The notes under the pieces: generated by a model
What the model was told of the DNA's origin: nothing
Databases searched by the model: none
What the model saw: the letters and a program-made list of their open reading frames with translations, nothing else
Position numbers and translations under genes: made by a program
Assembly: GCA_008921705.1 (NCBI GenBank)
Contig: VFFE01006562.1
Coordinates: 1 to 64,000, forward strand
Length of the DNA stretch: 64,000 bases
Source: Burhinus oedicnemus
Lineage: Eukaryota > Chordata > Aves > Charadriiformes > Burhinidae
Reading direction: 5' to 3'
Shown here: positions 1 to 11,330 of the stretch, piece after piece
Layout of the letters: each line of letters opens with the position of its first letter
Numbering within the stretch: position 1 is the stretch's first letter

Positions 1-23
1 AAAAAAAAAAAAAAAAAAAAAAA
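1..23. repeat. A-tract at the window edge
   Basis: The first 23 bases are all A. This could be the poly(A) end of a retroposed sequence or a plain homopolymer. The left flank is outside the window, so it cannot be resolved. Confidence 0.6.
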
Positions 24-749
24 GCCTGTGACTCTTCCCAGAAGACAAGACATCCTGTGTCAGATCGACAAGAGGGGCAGCATCCTGCCTGCGCAGGGCT
101 GGAAGGAGAAATTAAAGAGCTAAACCAATTTGCAGAGTGGTTTGCCCTGGTCCCGATGCCCAAAGCTCCCCAGAGCAACACTATCCTCACATGGACCCCA
201 GCCATCAGCAGCTCCAGAGGAAAATGCTCCTTGCAGAGCCTTCAGAAGGAACCGCCACATACCTGCTTATCTGAATCCACCTGCCTAGAGCTGCATGGGT
301 GAACTGCTTAATCCCCAGATTAAAACAAACAAAAACTCATTAAAAACTTTCACCCACACAGTCCAATTACCTTTCAATAGCAACTGTAGGGGGCTTCTGC
401 TGTTTTTGTTTAAGCTTGAAGATAAGCATGGGAAAGCTACAACACGGAAGTAAGATTTAAGTGGACTCCAATTTTTTTGGACAAATGAGAAGTCAGATAC
501 AGTTAAAAAAAAAAAAATCAAGCATAGCCTGGCCAGAACAGGAACCAAGGTGGGTCAGACTAAGAAATGTCATCTAACCTGCTGGAGGCAGAACAGTGCC
601 AGAATATCACAGACAACATGGTTACTTAGAGGAGTTTCATTCCCCTCCCAAAACCCAAAAGTAAAACCGCTGCGTAGCTCACCTCCGCCCAGAGAGCGGC
701 TGGGCAGGCACACGCCACTGCCTAGACAGCTGGCAAAGACAACGCAATG

Positions 750-1020
750 TAGGGATAGGACAAGGGGTGATGGCTTCAAACTGGAAGAGGGGAAATTTAG
801 GTTAGACATTAGGAAGAAATTTCTCACTCTGAGGGTGGTGAGACACTGGCACAGGTTGCCCACGGAAGTTGTGGCTGCCCCATCCCTGGAGGTGTTCAAG
901 GCCAGGTTGGATGGGGCTTTGAGCAACCTGGTCTAGTGGGAGGTGTCTCCGCCCATGGCAGGGAGGCTGGAACTAGATGATCTTGAAGGTCCCTTCCAAC
1001 CTAAGCCATTCCTAGAAATT
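750..1020 (+). mobile_element. CR1 LINE 3' end, 5'-truncated
   Basis: The segment carries the CR1 3' region: the 'AAACTGGAAGAGGGGAAATT' block, then 'GAGGGTGGTGAGACACTGG', 'CATCCCTGGAGGTGTTCAAG' and 'GGTCCCTTCCAACCTAAGCC' in the usual order. The same blocks recur at 18.6 and 59.5 kb. The element is a dead fragment with no reverse transcriptase part, lying inside the ARMH4 gene in antisense orientation to it. The tail is degenerate. Confidence 0.9.
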
Positions 1021-1796
1021 CTTGCAGGAGTTGCTGTTGGAGACCACAAAGCACAGCAGACGTGGTATTTGAGAGCTAAAGCCCTCAAGTGTGTCATTTG
1101 GCACAATCAGCCACTGGAGAGATCGTGTGGTTTGAGTTTTGTTAGAGCTGCCAGTGCGGCCATAGCAGAGCAGGGTGGCCGGACCGCATCCTGCCTCCCT
1201 TCGCAGGGAAGCACAGACAAGGCTGAGCTCAGCACACTGGCTGTACACAGCAGGAGTTTCCTCACTCCTCTTCTTAGTGAGCCTTTAATTAGCCTAACAC
1301 CCTCTTAGCTGCTCACCCGTAAGCTCCCAGCTCATTAAGGGCTTGATCACCCTCCACACCCCTCCTTCCTCAACTCTCAGAGGGACTTCATGGAACAAAA
1401 CAAGTTACCACTAGATTTAGCAGGAAAGTTGTTGTGCTTGGGCAAACACTTTCAGGAAAAGAAACGGGAAAAAAAGCTTGGTTTTGATGCAAAATTCTGT
1501 CACAGGTTGGTTTGGTTTTTTTTTCTTTTTACAGTTTTCTGCGACAAAGCAGGAGAATCAGGGATGAACTACCATCTACTGTGAAGAACATGGAAGTCAA
1601 TCTGCACCAGAAGGATAAACTGGATGCAAGACAAGAGTGTGAACCAAGAACATTTATTAATTAATTCATTTTGCTTGTGCTTTGTTTTAAATCTTCTGTT
1701 CCTTGCCAATTTAGCTGATATCCAAAGAGCTGCTGAGGAATTATAGTATCAGGCTAGTTAACCATGCTGGGCTAAGTGCCTGTCTTATTCAGACCC

Positions 1797-1831
1797 CTGC
1801 AACCTCATTTAAATTTTTAATGGGGTTGCAG
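1797..1831. repeat. Short inverted repeat (13-nt arms, 9-nt loop)
   Basis: The arm CTGCAACCTCATT at 1797-1809 pairs with AATGGGGTTGCAG at 1819-1831. One position is a mismatch in DNA (a G-U pair if transcribed on this strand). The loop is AT-rich. No gene is attached to it and it may be chance. Confidence 0.5.
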
Positions 1832-4800
1832 AGATTTAATGAGGCAGGTCTTAATCCATGCAGTCAGGGTCCAAATAGCAATCCTAGTCAGAGACTTGGG
1901 TTCCAGCAAAAACACTCTTCACATCCAAAAAAAGAAGGCTCCTGGTAACTGTGACACAGCTCAGAAGAAAAGGGTAAGGAGAATTTAAAAGGGTCTTTCA
2001 CAAAATTATGTAAATGGCTACAAGTTCTGAAGTATTTTTTTTTTCAAAAAAGGCAACCACTGCCCTCACTTCTAAAGTACAACATGCAGCTTAGGTGACT
2101 GTGTCCAAGGGCAAGATGCAGAGGAAACAGAAGAGAATGGAAAAGATGACGAGGAGAGCCCTTCTCACCAAAATTAGTTAAGCTGCAGTTTTCTTGGAAG
2201 GGTAAACTTGAGCACGCAGGTCAGCAAACAATGATAGGAACTGATTAAACCCAGACACAAGTAGGTATTAAAATATCACTAATACATTAAGGTCAGAAAG
2301 CCTAAAGCTTCATGCTGGCACTGCTCTGGAACAGGGCAAATGCAGCGCAGCCCACAGCCAAGGTTCAGAGGGGAGGTACCCCATGACTGCAGGACACTGG
2401 ATTTGCTGATCCCACGGGTAGCACCAGCCATGTTTCAGCATCCTCAAGGGGCTTCTCCACAGCCAAATGCTGCATTAGGTGGGGACAGGCCAGCTAACCA
2501 GGCAGAGTACTGGAAAGAGCACTGTGCTGTCCTAGGCAGCAGACATCTAACACTGCCTTTCCAACCCCTCCATACTAACAACCAGGATTCTGCCAGCTGC
2601 AGGTTGAGAGCCAGCATGACTAATGAGGAGCACTTCATATTCAAGAGCTACATGGCTCAGATCTCCTCCCTCTAGAGCAGCTGAGTTTACATTGCCCATT
2701 TTCAGAGCTATTGACTGTTCCTGACACCACACAACAGGTAGAGCATCTCCTGCTTTTATAAAGCTCTATGCTCTCTCCACATCCAGCAGCCTACATGACA
2801 GCTGAACTATGTAAGCCACTCACCCCCAGCAACTACAGCTCGAAGCAAGCCTAGATGAGTGAACAGGAACCAGCCTTAGGGCTTACGCACTGCTGCAGAG
2901 CAGTTTTGGATTTTTTGGGGCAGTGGAAGGGGTGCACACACAAAAAAAAAAATAGGACAGGCAAATCAGAAACACCAACAAATCATATTCTTTTATCCAG
3001 GCTGTGATGGGTAAGGCATCACTGTTGGCAGCAGGCTAGTTCTGTACTAACTGCTGGTTTAGGATTAGCATGTAAGGATGACATGACCTCCAAGATCCTC
3101 ACAGGAACTGCGCTAACCTACCTTCCGCTTAGCCTCAAAGCATCCCTGGATCACCTCCTGTACAGCACAGTGACAGGAGCTGCTTGAGGACCAGCCAAGA
3201 GGAGCCAGCTACTGTTGTGCTCCATCCACTGGGTTTCAGCTACACACTGCAAGGGTCTTGCAGAAGAGGGAACATGGCAGGCTAGCTGGCACACTGGGAA
3301 GTTATACCTGCTAAATGTCACCATGCTCATGGAGTGCAGCCATCTCTGCCCACTCCTACCATGGTGGACATTATGGCAAAGGAGTCTAGTCCAAGAGAAA
3401 AGCTGTTTCTTTCAAAAGAGACACTTTTCAAAACGTGTTGGAAGGCTTACACAGTGGTCCTGAGTAGGCAAGCTGAACTAGATTATAGGTTTGGAACCTA
3501 GGAGCCCTACAGAGAAAGCTGCAGCATCTAGCTTGCTAGAGAGATACAAGTTCCAGGCACAGGAACAAAACATAATTCAGTCTCCCAGAAGCTTCATCCT
3601 CTGCTGTGTCCCTTTCCCATATCCTGTAATCCCTTTATAGGATTTCTCTGGCTAGGAAGGGCAAGTAGAACCAGTCTCACCACAGAGTCAAGGTAGGAAG
3701 ATATTCATTACCTAGCTAATCTCTCTAGAGTCCACTAGAGAAGAGGATAAGCTCATCTAGAGACATATTCAAAGCACCTCATGTTTGTCTGTGCAATTTG
3801 AATTTTAAAATGGTTTTGCATCCAAGCCAGGTAGGTGAATATACTGATGCAATTAACTGCAGGCAGTTTGGCACAGATGGTCCCCAAGAAACAGAACTAG
3901 CTGAACAGCAGGGGTTTGTATTTAATGATGAGCCAGACCCACAGTGAGGCAAGCGAGCAAGCCCCACTGCAGGCAGTGGGCACCAGCTGAGCTCACTCAG
4001 CTCCTTCCATTTCTTCCACTGGTGATCAAGGCGCAGCCTCCCTGCAAAGGCCCAAGATCCCTCATCAGGAACCCAAGCATATGCCTGCAACAGCAGTGAC
4101 ATCTGACCTTGCATCCCACAAGAACTTGAGCACCCTGGGCTGGAGCTCAGTATAGCTTTATAGAAAAAGCTCTCCCAAACATCCTGTATCTGACAGCATC
4201 TAGATATTCTGAGAGTAAACACTATGAACCGTAATTCTGGGGGAATGGAAACCAAGCTTCCAAATGCCACTCCACCATGAGGATGTGGTACCCTCCCAAT
4301 TGCCATTACACAGAGAAAAATATATTAGAAAGCAGAGTTGCAGCTCAAAAGCTTCCTTTTTCACTTAATTGGGGCAGTAGCATCCCCAGGCAGAAAGCCT
4401 ATGCCCGAGTGGTATTTGTCCCATTTCACAAGATGTGGGTTGGTTATCCCTAACACCAGGGAATACTCTGGCTCACTGCACTAAGGTCTGGGTTGATCAG
4501 AAGAGACTTAGACCACAAAAGCTGTGCCAGTTGTTGAAACCACACAGCACACCAGAGAGCACCATGTCCCTTGGAGGACAGGCACCTGCAGAGCTATACC
4601 CCAGAGCCGAGAAACCCACAGCCTTCTAGTTGAGTCATCATCTTTTAGGAAAGCTCGTCCTAGCTACAGCCCACATTTGCCCTTAAAGGAGCTCGGAGGT
4701 TATTCAAGAGCAGAGAAAACAGGCCTGTGGTTGCACAGGAGAGCTCAGTAGGAACCCAAGAAAGTCACAGCAGTCCTATGTCAGAGCAGAAAGATGTTTT

Positions 4801-6342
4801 TCTAAATGCCTATGCAGAAAGTCTCATTAAATAGAGAGAAACCAACACTCAGTTGAAACGGAAATCCCTCTTATCTTCCTGTGCAGAAAACCAGGCTTCT
4901 AAAGGAGATCCCAGAGGGCTCAGAAACAGTTTCGCCTCCTGAATCGTACTGCTCTTGCTAAGCGGAGACCTTAAGTCCCAAGCCTGAAAGATCAGGTTTT
5001 TCCCCCTACACGTGCCCTTCTTCCCCTGCTGCCACTCTCCCATCGTCCGCACCACATCCTTGCGCTGCCAGATACATGCAGGATTCATCCTGGCAAGGGG
5101 CGAGCGCTGTAGCCGGAGGCCCAGAGGACTCATGGCAGGCTTCAAAGCAAGCAGCGAGCCCGACAGAGGGCAGGAGCTGCAGCACCTCACGCATGCAGTG
5201 GGGAGGGCTCCCAGCTTCTGCTGCCCTCTCAACTTCACAGGAGTGGGAGTTATTGCTTCGTGCGGAGAAAAGATGCTGATTAGCTGTTGTCTATGGCACC
5301 CCACCTCTAATCAGAAGAAAAATACCATCTGGCATGCCACCCCTGGAGGGCTGCCAACCTTTGCAGTAAAATACGCAGGCAAGAGAAGGTCAAGATAAAG
5401 GAAGGGGAGCAAAACAGGCAGAAAGATTAATCCGTGCCAGGTGGTGTCAGTCCAGACACCGGAGCACAAAACTGGATGGATGAGCAAGCAGAGAAGAGTT
5501 TTAAGTAGGAGAAAGAGCAGGAAGCAGGAGTAAAGCAATTCTCTGCAGGAAAATCATGGATGAGCTGAAGAGACAGCAGATCTGAGCTGCAGACCAACTC
5601 CAGAGTAGAATCCACTTCACCTAAACCTCTCTTGATGGGTGTTTGCATCACTGGGTTTCAACTGCCTGAAAACAGCCAGGGAGCAGAGACTCCACAAATG
5701 GCAGTGGGCAAAAGCAGTTTAAGAGAAGGGAGCCCGGGGTGAGGCAAGGCTGGAGGAGCCAGTGATGGGACAGCAGCTAGCTTTGAGCTGCAAGGCCATC
5801 TCAAAGGGGGGATGCATCATTTGCCTCTCCCAGCAGTGTCACAGAGGGAGTGTAAATAGGGCATCACTTGTTCTGGCAAGGCTTCAGCCAGCCAGACACT
5901 GAGGTAGCCATCTCATGCTGAACATGCCCCTGTATGGCATGTGATGAGGATTTCGGCAACACGGTGGCAAGGGCTCTCCAGCTTTCTGAACATGTTCCCG
6001 TGAGTGTTACCTGGTACAGAGGCCCTGCCATGCACACCAGCAGTTACAGGTGCACAGAGCCAGCCTCTACTGCAACAGCAATACCACTGCTCCTCCCTCT
6101 CCAAGGGAAAACTCCACCTCTCCCACCACAGCCGCTTGAGTTTCAAGCATCCTCCATGACACTGTTCACTGCTTGCTTCCTGTACCTCCCAGGAGGGGAC
6201 AGGTTGTTCAACAACTTTATTAGCAACAATAACATATGCACATAGCTGTATGCCAAACAGACAAATTGAGGAGCTCAGTGTCAAGGCAAGTGGGCCATTC
6301 TACAAGGAACCGCTCATCTCTTAGCCTCAGGATCAGTTGTAC

Positions 6343-9300
6343 CTTCTGACTCCAGGCGGTCCAGCCCATAGGTCACAGCTGTACTGATCTTCCTCACGGA
6401 TGGAAGAGCTGTCCTCCTGACAGAAGATGCCATTGATGCTGGAGTCACCAGGACCACAGTTCTGCTGGATGGCTCCTCTGTCTGTCCAGACTGGGTAGCA
6501 GACAACCCACCAGGAGCTGGAACAGCCTTCTCACTGGTGACCAGGACCACATCTGTGAGATCTATAGAAGACACAGTTGCCACAACAATATTTAAAACCT
6601 CACCATTTAAGAACTCCTTAATGAAACCTTAACTCAGAGTGGAATAAGTCATTAAACTCTTGCCTCTTTCAAGATGTGTCAGTGGCTCTGCGGTAATGAA
6701 AGCGTCTCCTCTGGGACAGCCAGCACAGGAGACTCCCCTTAATGAGAACTCGGCTAGGTTTTACTTCCATTGCTTTGAGGGCTGCTAGTCACCACCCCAT
6801 AGCAAGATCAGAGCACCGAGACACTGGTAGAGATCTGAACCAAGTGACAGATCTAATTGTTTATTGCAAAGATAAAAATTAGTTGAATTTATAATTAAAT
6901 CCCAGAAGCAAATTAATTAGTGGAAACTGCCGGAAGAGCCTTCTCTCCCCTATAAAGGGACCTTAATTTAAGAGATACAATGCAAATAGGTTTTTCTTTT
7001 GATGCCCTGAATTATAAGAATTACCAGAAAAGCCGCCCAGCAGCAGTTTCATTACAGTAGTACCTACTACTGGAGAAATACACTCAACCTCAAAGTCAGC
7101 CTTGTGCTAAGGGAACCCTTGCTACACTCCTGTTAAGGACACAGGCTCCTACATGTACCTGCCAAGGTGACATCAAGCCAGCAGGCAGCAGCTGGATGGG
7201 CACAACTGCTTAAAGCATTTCTGTACAAGCTACATCAACCTGAGGAGAACTCGCCATTCCTCAGTGGAAGTGAATATCGATGCAGGCTCCTGCACCCAAA
7301 GGATTGCCGGACTCTTGCAAGAGGGTCACACACATACCACACGATCTCCTCCCCCCACCTCACCTTCCACTGCTCCCGGGTTGCCCTGATGATTGTTCTT
7401 TGGATTGAGCAACAGTGACTGCCTTTGGCTCCAGAAGCAAGAGCTCTCCCTCCATAAATAAAACCTGGCTTAAATGTCTAAGGCTAGAAGTCAGCTTGCT
7501 AGCAAGGACAGGTGTGGTGGCTTTGTTTTGGGGCAATTTGTTTTTTAAAGTCTCTACTCCATTGTTATGTGGGGCAAAAAACCTATGCTGGCATATTTCA
7601 ACATGGTGGATCTGGCAGCATGGGCAGAAAGTAGTGGCAGCCCAGGGCTAGAGGCAGCCTGCAGAAGGCTGGAAAGAGTCACACAGAATATGGATGCGGT
7701 GTGTTGAGGCTTCGGCACCCAAGCACTGATACTTGTTTCAGATGTACCATCTCATGTGGAAATGAACCCACAGTCCTTGAAGCAGAACCCTACCTTCTAC
7801 ATCTGGAGTGTTTGCCATAGAGGAAGTATCAGTTGTCACCAGCACCTGGGTGGCACCAGCAGTTGTCATCTGGGTGTCCTCCCCGCTGTTTTCCTGCGGA
7901 AGGCTTGCAGCTCCTGTTCCCTGGGTAGCACCAGGCACCAGTGTCACAACTGACAGAGCAGCATCAGCCTCCTGGGCAACTGTTGTCACCTCCTGAGTGA
8001 CACCTACAGCAAGAAGACGTGTCAGTACCAACTCACAGGACAGCTGACAGCAACAAAGCAGAGGTTGGAAGGAATATAACTCCATGCATTAGCATTTCTA
8101 GAGCCACAGAGCAAGCAGCAAGCCCAGCCAAGTATCATTAGGGCAGTGCAGCATGAAGACAGATGTGCTAACATGCATAACAGGAATGAAAGTAGCAGAA
8201 TCAGTCCGCATTTTCTTAATTGCCCCTTTAGGGACACGCGGATCCACCAGGGAGCAACATCACGGGAGCACAGCGCTGCAGGCCTGTGGTGTGAAATACC
8301 GTTCAAAGCAAGTGAGGCTGCCAGAGCAGTGCTTTTAGTGACCAGCTCTCGTGGCTACGAGACTTCAGCTTTGTAGAAGGGTTTATTTTTGTTGCGCAAG
8401 TCTTATTGATAGTGTTGTTTCCCCAACATCTGGGAAACAGCAGAGAGGGAACCTGCTGACAAGTCAAGTGCTTATAAATTAATCTAGAAATTAATCAGTC
8501 AGGTTTCAGCACCAGTTTGCAATTAGCCTTTCTTTTACGGCAAGAGCTAGATCTTTTGGATGCAGTGAGGGGAAGTTGTCCTTCTGCTTCTGTAGCCTAG
8601 GAGGGAAGATTAAAGATACCCAGCAATTAAGTCCTAAATCCCAGCTCATGTTCCTCATCAGCCTAGGAACACGTCATTGCCCAACACCTGACCAGACGTT
8701 TTTAGCATTCCCCCTATATTTTAAATACCGAGTAGAAACATTGTCAGTGGGCTGAAGGTGTCATCTCTGCAGGTAAATACAGTACAGGATGACCACATCA
8801 GCCTGTGGCAGGCTGTCTAGGAAGAAGATTTCTGCCCACTGGTGACACAGCTGGCACAAAACACTGAAGCTGTGGCCAGGCTCTGACTGTCCACCCTGGG
8901 GTGGGGAGTCAACACCAAGAGCTTTTTGTCGCAAAGGACAGTACAGAGCTCCAGACAGACCATTTGATCTGGGCATCCTTCTAAAGTCATGGAAGACATC
9001 AGTCACTCACAGGCTATTGGGACAGCTCACCTATTTCTGGATTTAGGAAGCATTTACCCATTGTTGGTGCAGAAGATGCAGAGACTACAAGTGTCCATAG
9101 CTAGCAGTTGACAGTCAAGTGATCCCAGATGCTAATTCACTTAACTCCCCCCAGGAATTATTTCCCCCTCTATTTCGCAGGGCTAATGCAAAGACCACCT
9201 CTGGGTCCTTGCATTTGCCATATCAAAGGGACACTCGGGGGAGCATTATCCTCCTTGAAACCAAGTGCTTAACCAGTTGGTCAGAGGCAGGGCTCCCTAG

Positions 9301-11273
9301 TCACTGGAGAGTCATACCAGAAGCCTATTCAACACAGATTTACATCTCTGGTCGAGGCGAGATGCCTACAACCAACCACAGCTCTCCCCCTCAACTGCTA
9401 CGTGAACACCAAAACTGAAGTCCCTGCTTTGGTGGTACACCACACATACACAACCTCACTAAGTTAAGAGTAACTTTTTTTACTAGCACCAAGTCTCTGC
9501 TGAGAAGACTCCAATTCTCTACGGAGACCTCCATACTGAAGTACATCCTTCAACCCCAGGCTCAGCAACCGCAGCCTTTCCAGTCTCAGCTTTCCTGTTT
9601 GCTACTACAGCCACCATCTCTCAGCTTGACAAACAGAGAGGCAGCTCAGTACAGTTCCTTCACATCACAGGGTACCACCCAACAGACCATGCCTACCTGT
9701 ACACAGGGACATCACGTACAGGAACAGCCAAGGCTAGGCAGTACTTACAGATGCAAATTACCTGTTTAGGCTGTTACGCCTCCACAAAGGTCCGTAGCCT
9801 TTCCTGGGGGGGGGAAGAGGCACCCTACCTCTATTGCACATATCAAGATCACACCTTTCTCCACTTCATCCCCTTGAAGGAAGCACAGATTCCCAAGCAC
9901 ATCCCTCCTAAGCCCACCCTTAGAGGCAAGTATAACAGGCAAGTTTTACCTTTCCATGAGCTTTCCCGGGTAGGAGAGAGATCAGACTGCATATCTGTCA
10001 CCACAGCAGCCTCTGGCTGTGATGGTGGGACGCTTTTCCCCTCCTCTGCTGTGACTGCATTTATGTTTTCCAGTGAGTTGAGACCAGCCGTGTCTACACC
10101 CGTCAGGTTCACAGCGTGGAGAGCATCACCACTGCCTGTGGAAGCTGCTGGCAACTCCTCCCCTTGCATCAGTGCTGTGCAGTTGGTCTCCTCGGCAAGC
10201 CCAGGAGTTGGTGGAGGGGATGCTGCGGATGGTAGCACTTGTGTTGCATCCTCTTTCTCCCCCACACCTCCCTGTGGGGTCTGGGATGGTTCTGTTGCCC
10301 TCAGGTCTTCTGTTACCTCCTCATGAGACACGCTTCCTCCTTGATTTATCTCCCCCAGTTTTGTGTCATCCCAGTCAGGTGACACCGTGTCTGTGGGGTG
10401 GCTGGTGACAGTGCCAGCCAGCTCTTCTTGCCCGACACCTGTCCCTGCTTCCAGGTGGAGAGAGGCCTCAGTCACCATGAGGTGATGTTTTGCAGCCACA
10501 GATGCTCGCATGACCAGGGACTTCAGAGGGCTCCCGGTGTGTGGTCTTGGTGTTACCACCTCAGAGGTCACACCGTGAGCCTGGGGAGTTGGGATGACAG
10601 GGTGGTCACTCACTGTTTCCCAGCTGGGAGAGCTGGGGTACAGCATGGGCTGGGGTGCAGCTGAGGGGTGTGAGCTGCTTTCTGCCTCCTCCTCCACGGC
10701 TGTCCCAGAAAGGGGGTTTGCTGAGAGGATGGCAGAGCTGCGCTCTACTTCAACGCCCCCCTCTGTGGTAGTCTCACTAATGGGGCCACCAACAGACTCC
10801 TCCTGGACAGCAGGGTTCAGTGTGGTCACAGCTGTGGTCAGCATGGCCTTGAATGCATCATCCTCATCCAGCTCTGACTTCGTGGGACCAAGCTCCTCCT
10901 CATCTATGGCAGCCACTGCCACAGCAGAGGTGTGAGCACCCAGGCCCTGGCTGCCTGGGATGACATGGCTCGGGCTTACAGGCAGTGTTTCTCCTTCTGC
11001 AGCGAAAGCTTCATTTAAGGGCATCCCAGATGGCTTTGCTGACACTCCACATGGCTCTTCAGAGACAGTCTGCTCAGAAGGGCCCAAGTTATTTTTCCAG
11101 TTCAGTATGTCTGTCCTTTCATCTTCTACCTCATTTTCCACCCAGGGGTCATGCTGGACCTTTGTCATGTCCCTCTCCTCCAGTGGCTGAGATGCAAGGC
11201 ATGGTGGACTGGAGGACAAGAGCAGGATGCTGCAGGTGACCACACAGATGTTAAATCCTATTGATCTACTCAT
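6343..11273 (-). CDS. ARMH4: ARMH4 (armadillo-like helical domain containing 4), N-terminal three coding exons, partial
   Basis: This is a type I membrane protein, formerly C14orf37 or UT2. Coding exons are 11273..9950 (start codon to donor), 8003..7794 and 6561..6343, all with AG/GT borders and all joined in phase 1. They give about 584 residues before the right-to-left reading leaves the last exon. The start ATG at 11273 has G at -3 and opens a signal peptide (MSRSIGFNICVVTCS, then a leucine/serine core ending near SPPCLA). The ectodomain that follows is long, rich in Ser, Thr, Glu and Pro, and looks disordered and O-glycosylated. Exon 4 ends with the family signature VTYGLDRLESE, which in human precedes an acidic linker, one transmembrane helix and a short basic tail. 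Those parts are not in the window. Gene order also supports the call, since human ARMH4 lies head to head with ACTR10. I recall published links to cytokine/mTORC2 signalling, but nothing here tests them. Confidence 0.88.
6562..7793 (-). other. ARMH4: ARMH4 intron 3
   Basis: This is the intron between the exons ending at 7794 and starting at 6561. The donor reads GTAGGG and the acceptor TATAG on the minus strand. No repeat or extra exon was recognised. Confidence 0.75.
8004..9949 (-). other. ARMH4: ARMH4 intron 2
   Basis: This is the intron between exon 2 (donor GTAAAA next to 9950) and exon 3 (acceptor TTGCTGTAG next to 8003). No mobile element or second gene was recognised. The open frames in it are short and unsupported. 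Confidence 0.75.
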
Positions 11274-11330
11274 AGCTGAGAAGAGATGTGCCCAGAAGAC
11301 TGCAAGGCTGACAAGTGCAGAGTGCAAGAC
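11274..11330 (-). other. ARMH4: ARMH4 exon 2, 5' untranslated part
   Basis: On the minus strand a CTTTCTAG acceptor places the exon edge at 11330, 57 nt before the ATG. The reading frame stays open upstream of the ATG but has no earlier ATG, so the start at 11273 is the first usable one. Confidence 0.7.

Larger units (their letters stand above)
1..6342 (-). other. ARMH4: Gene-free stretch, probably ARMH4 intron 4 (left part)
   Basis: No exon was found here on either strand. The stretch lies downstream of ARMH4 exon 4, whose donor site is intact, and the exons expected next (acidic linker, transmembrane helix, cytoplasmic tail) are absent. No GAG/GAA-rich block is visible on the minus strand. 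It is therefore most likely intronic, with the rest of the gene beyond the left edge. The only repeat I recognise is a CR1 tail at about 750-1020. All open frames here are short and lack splice or family support. Confidence 0.55.
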
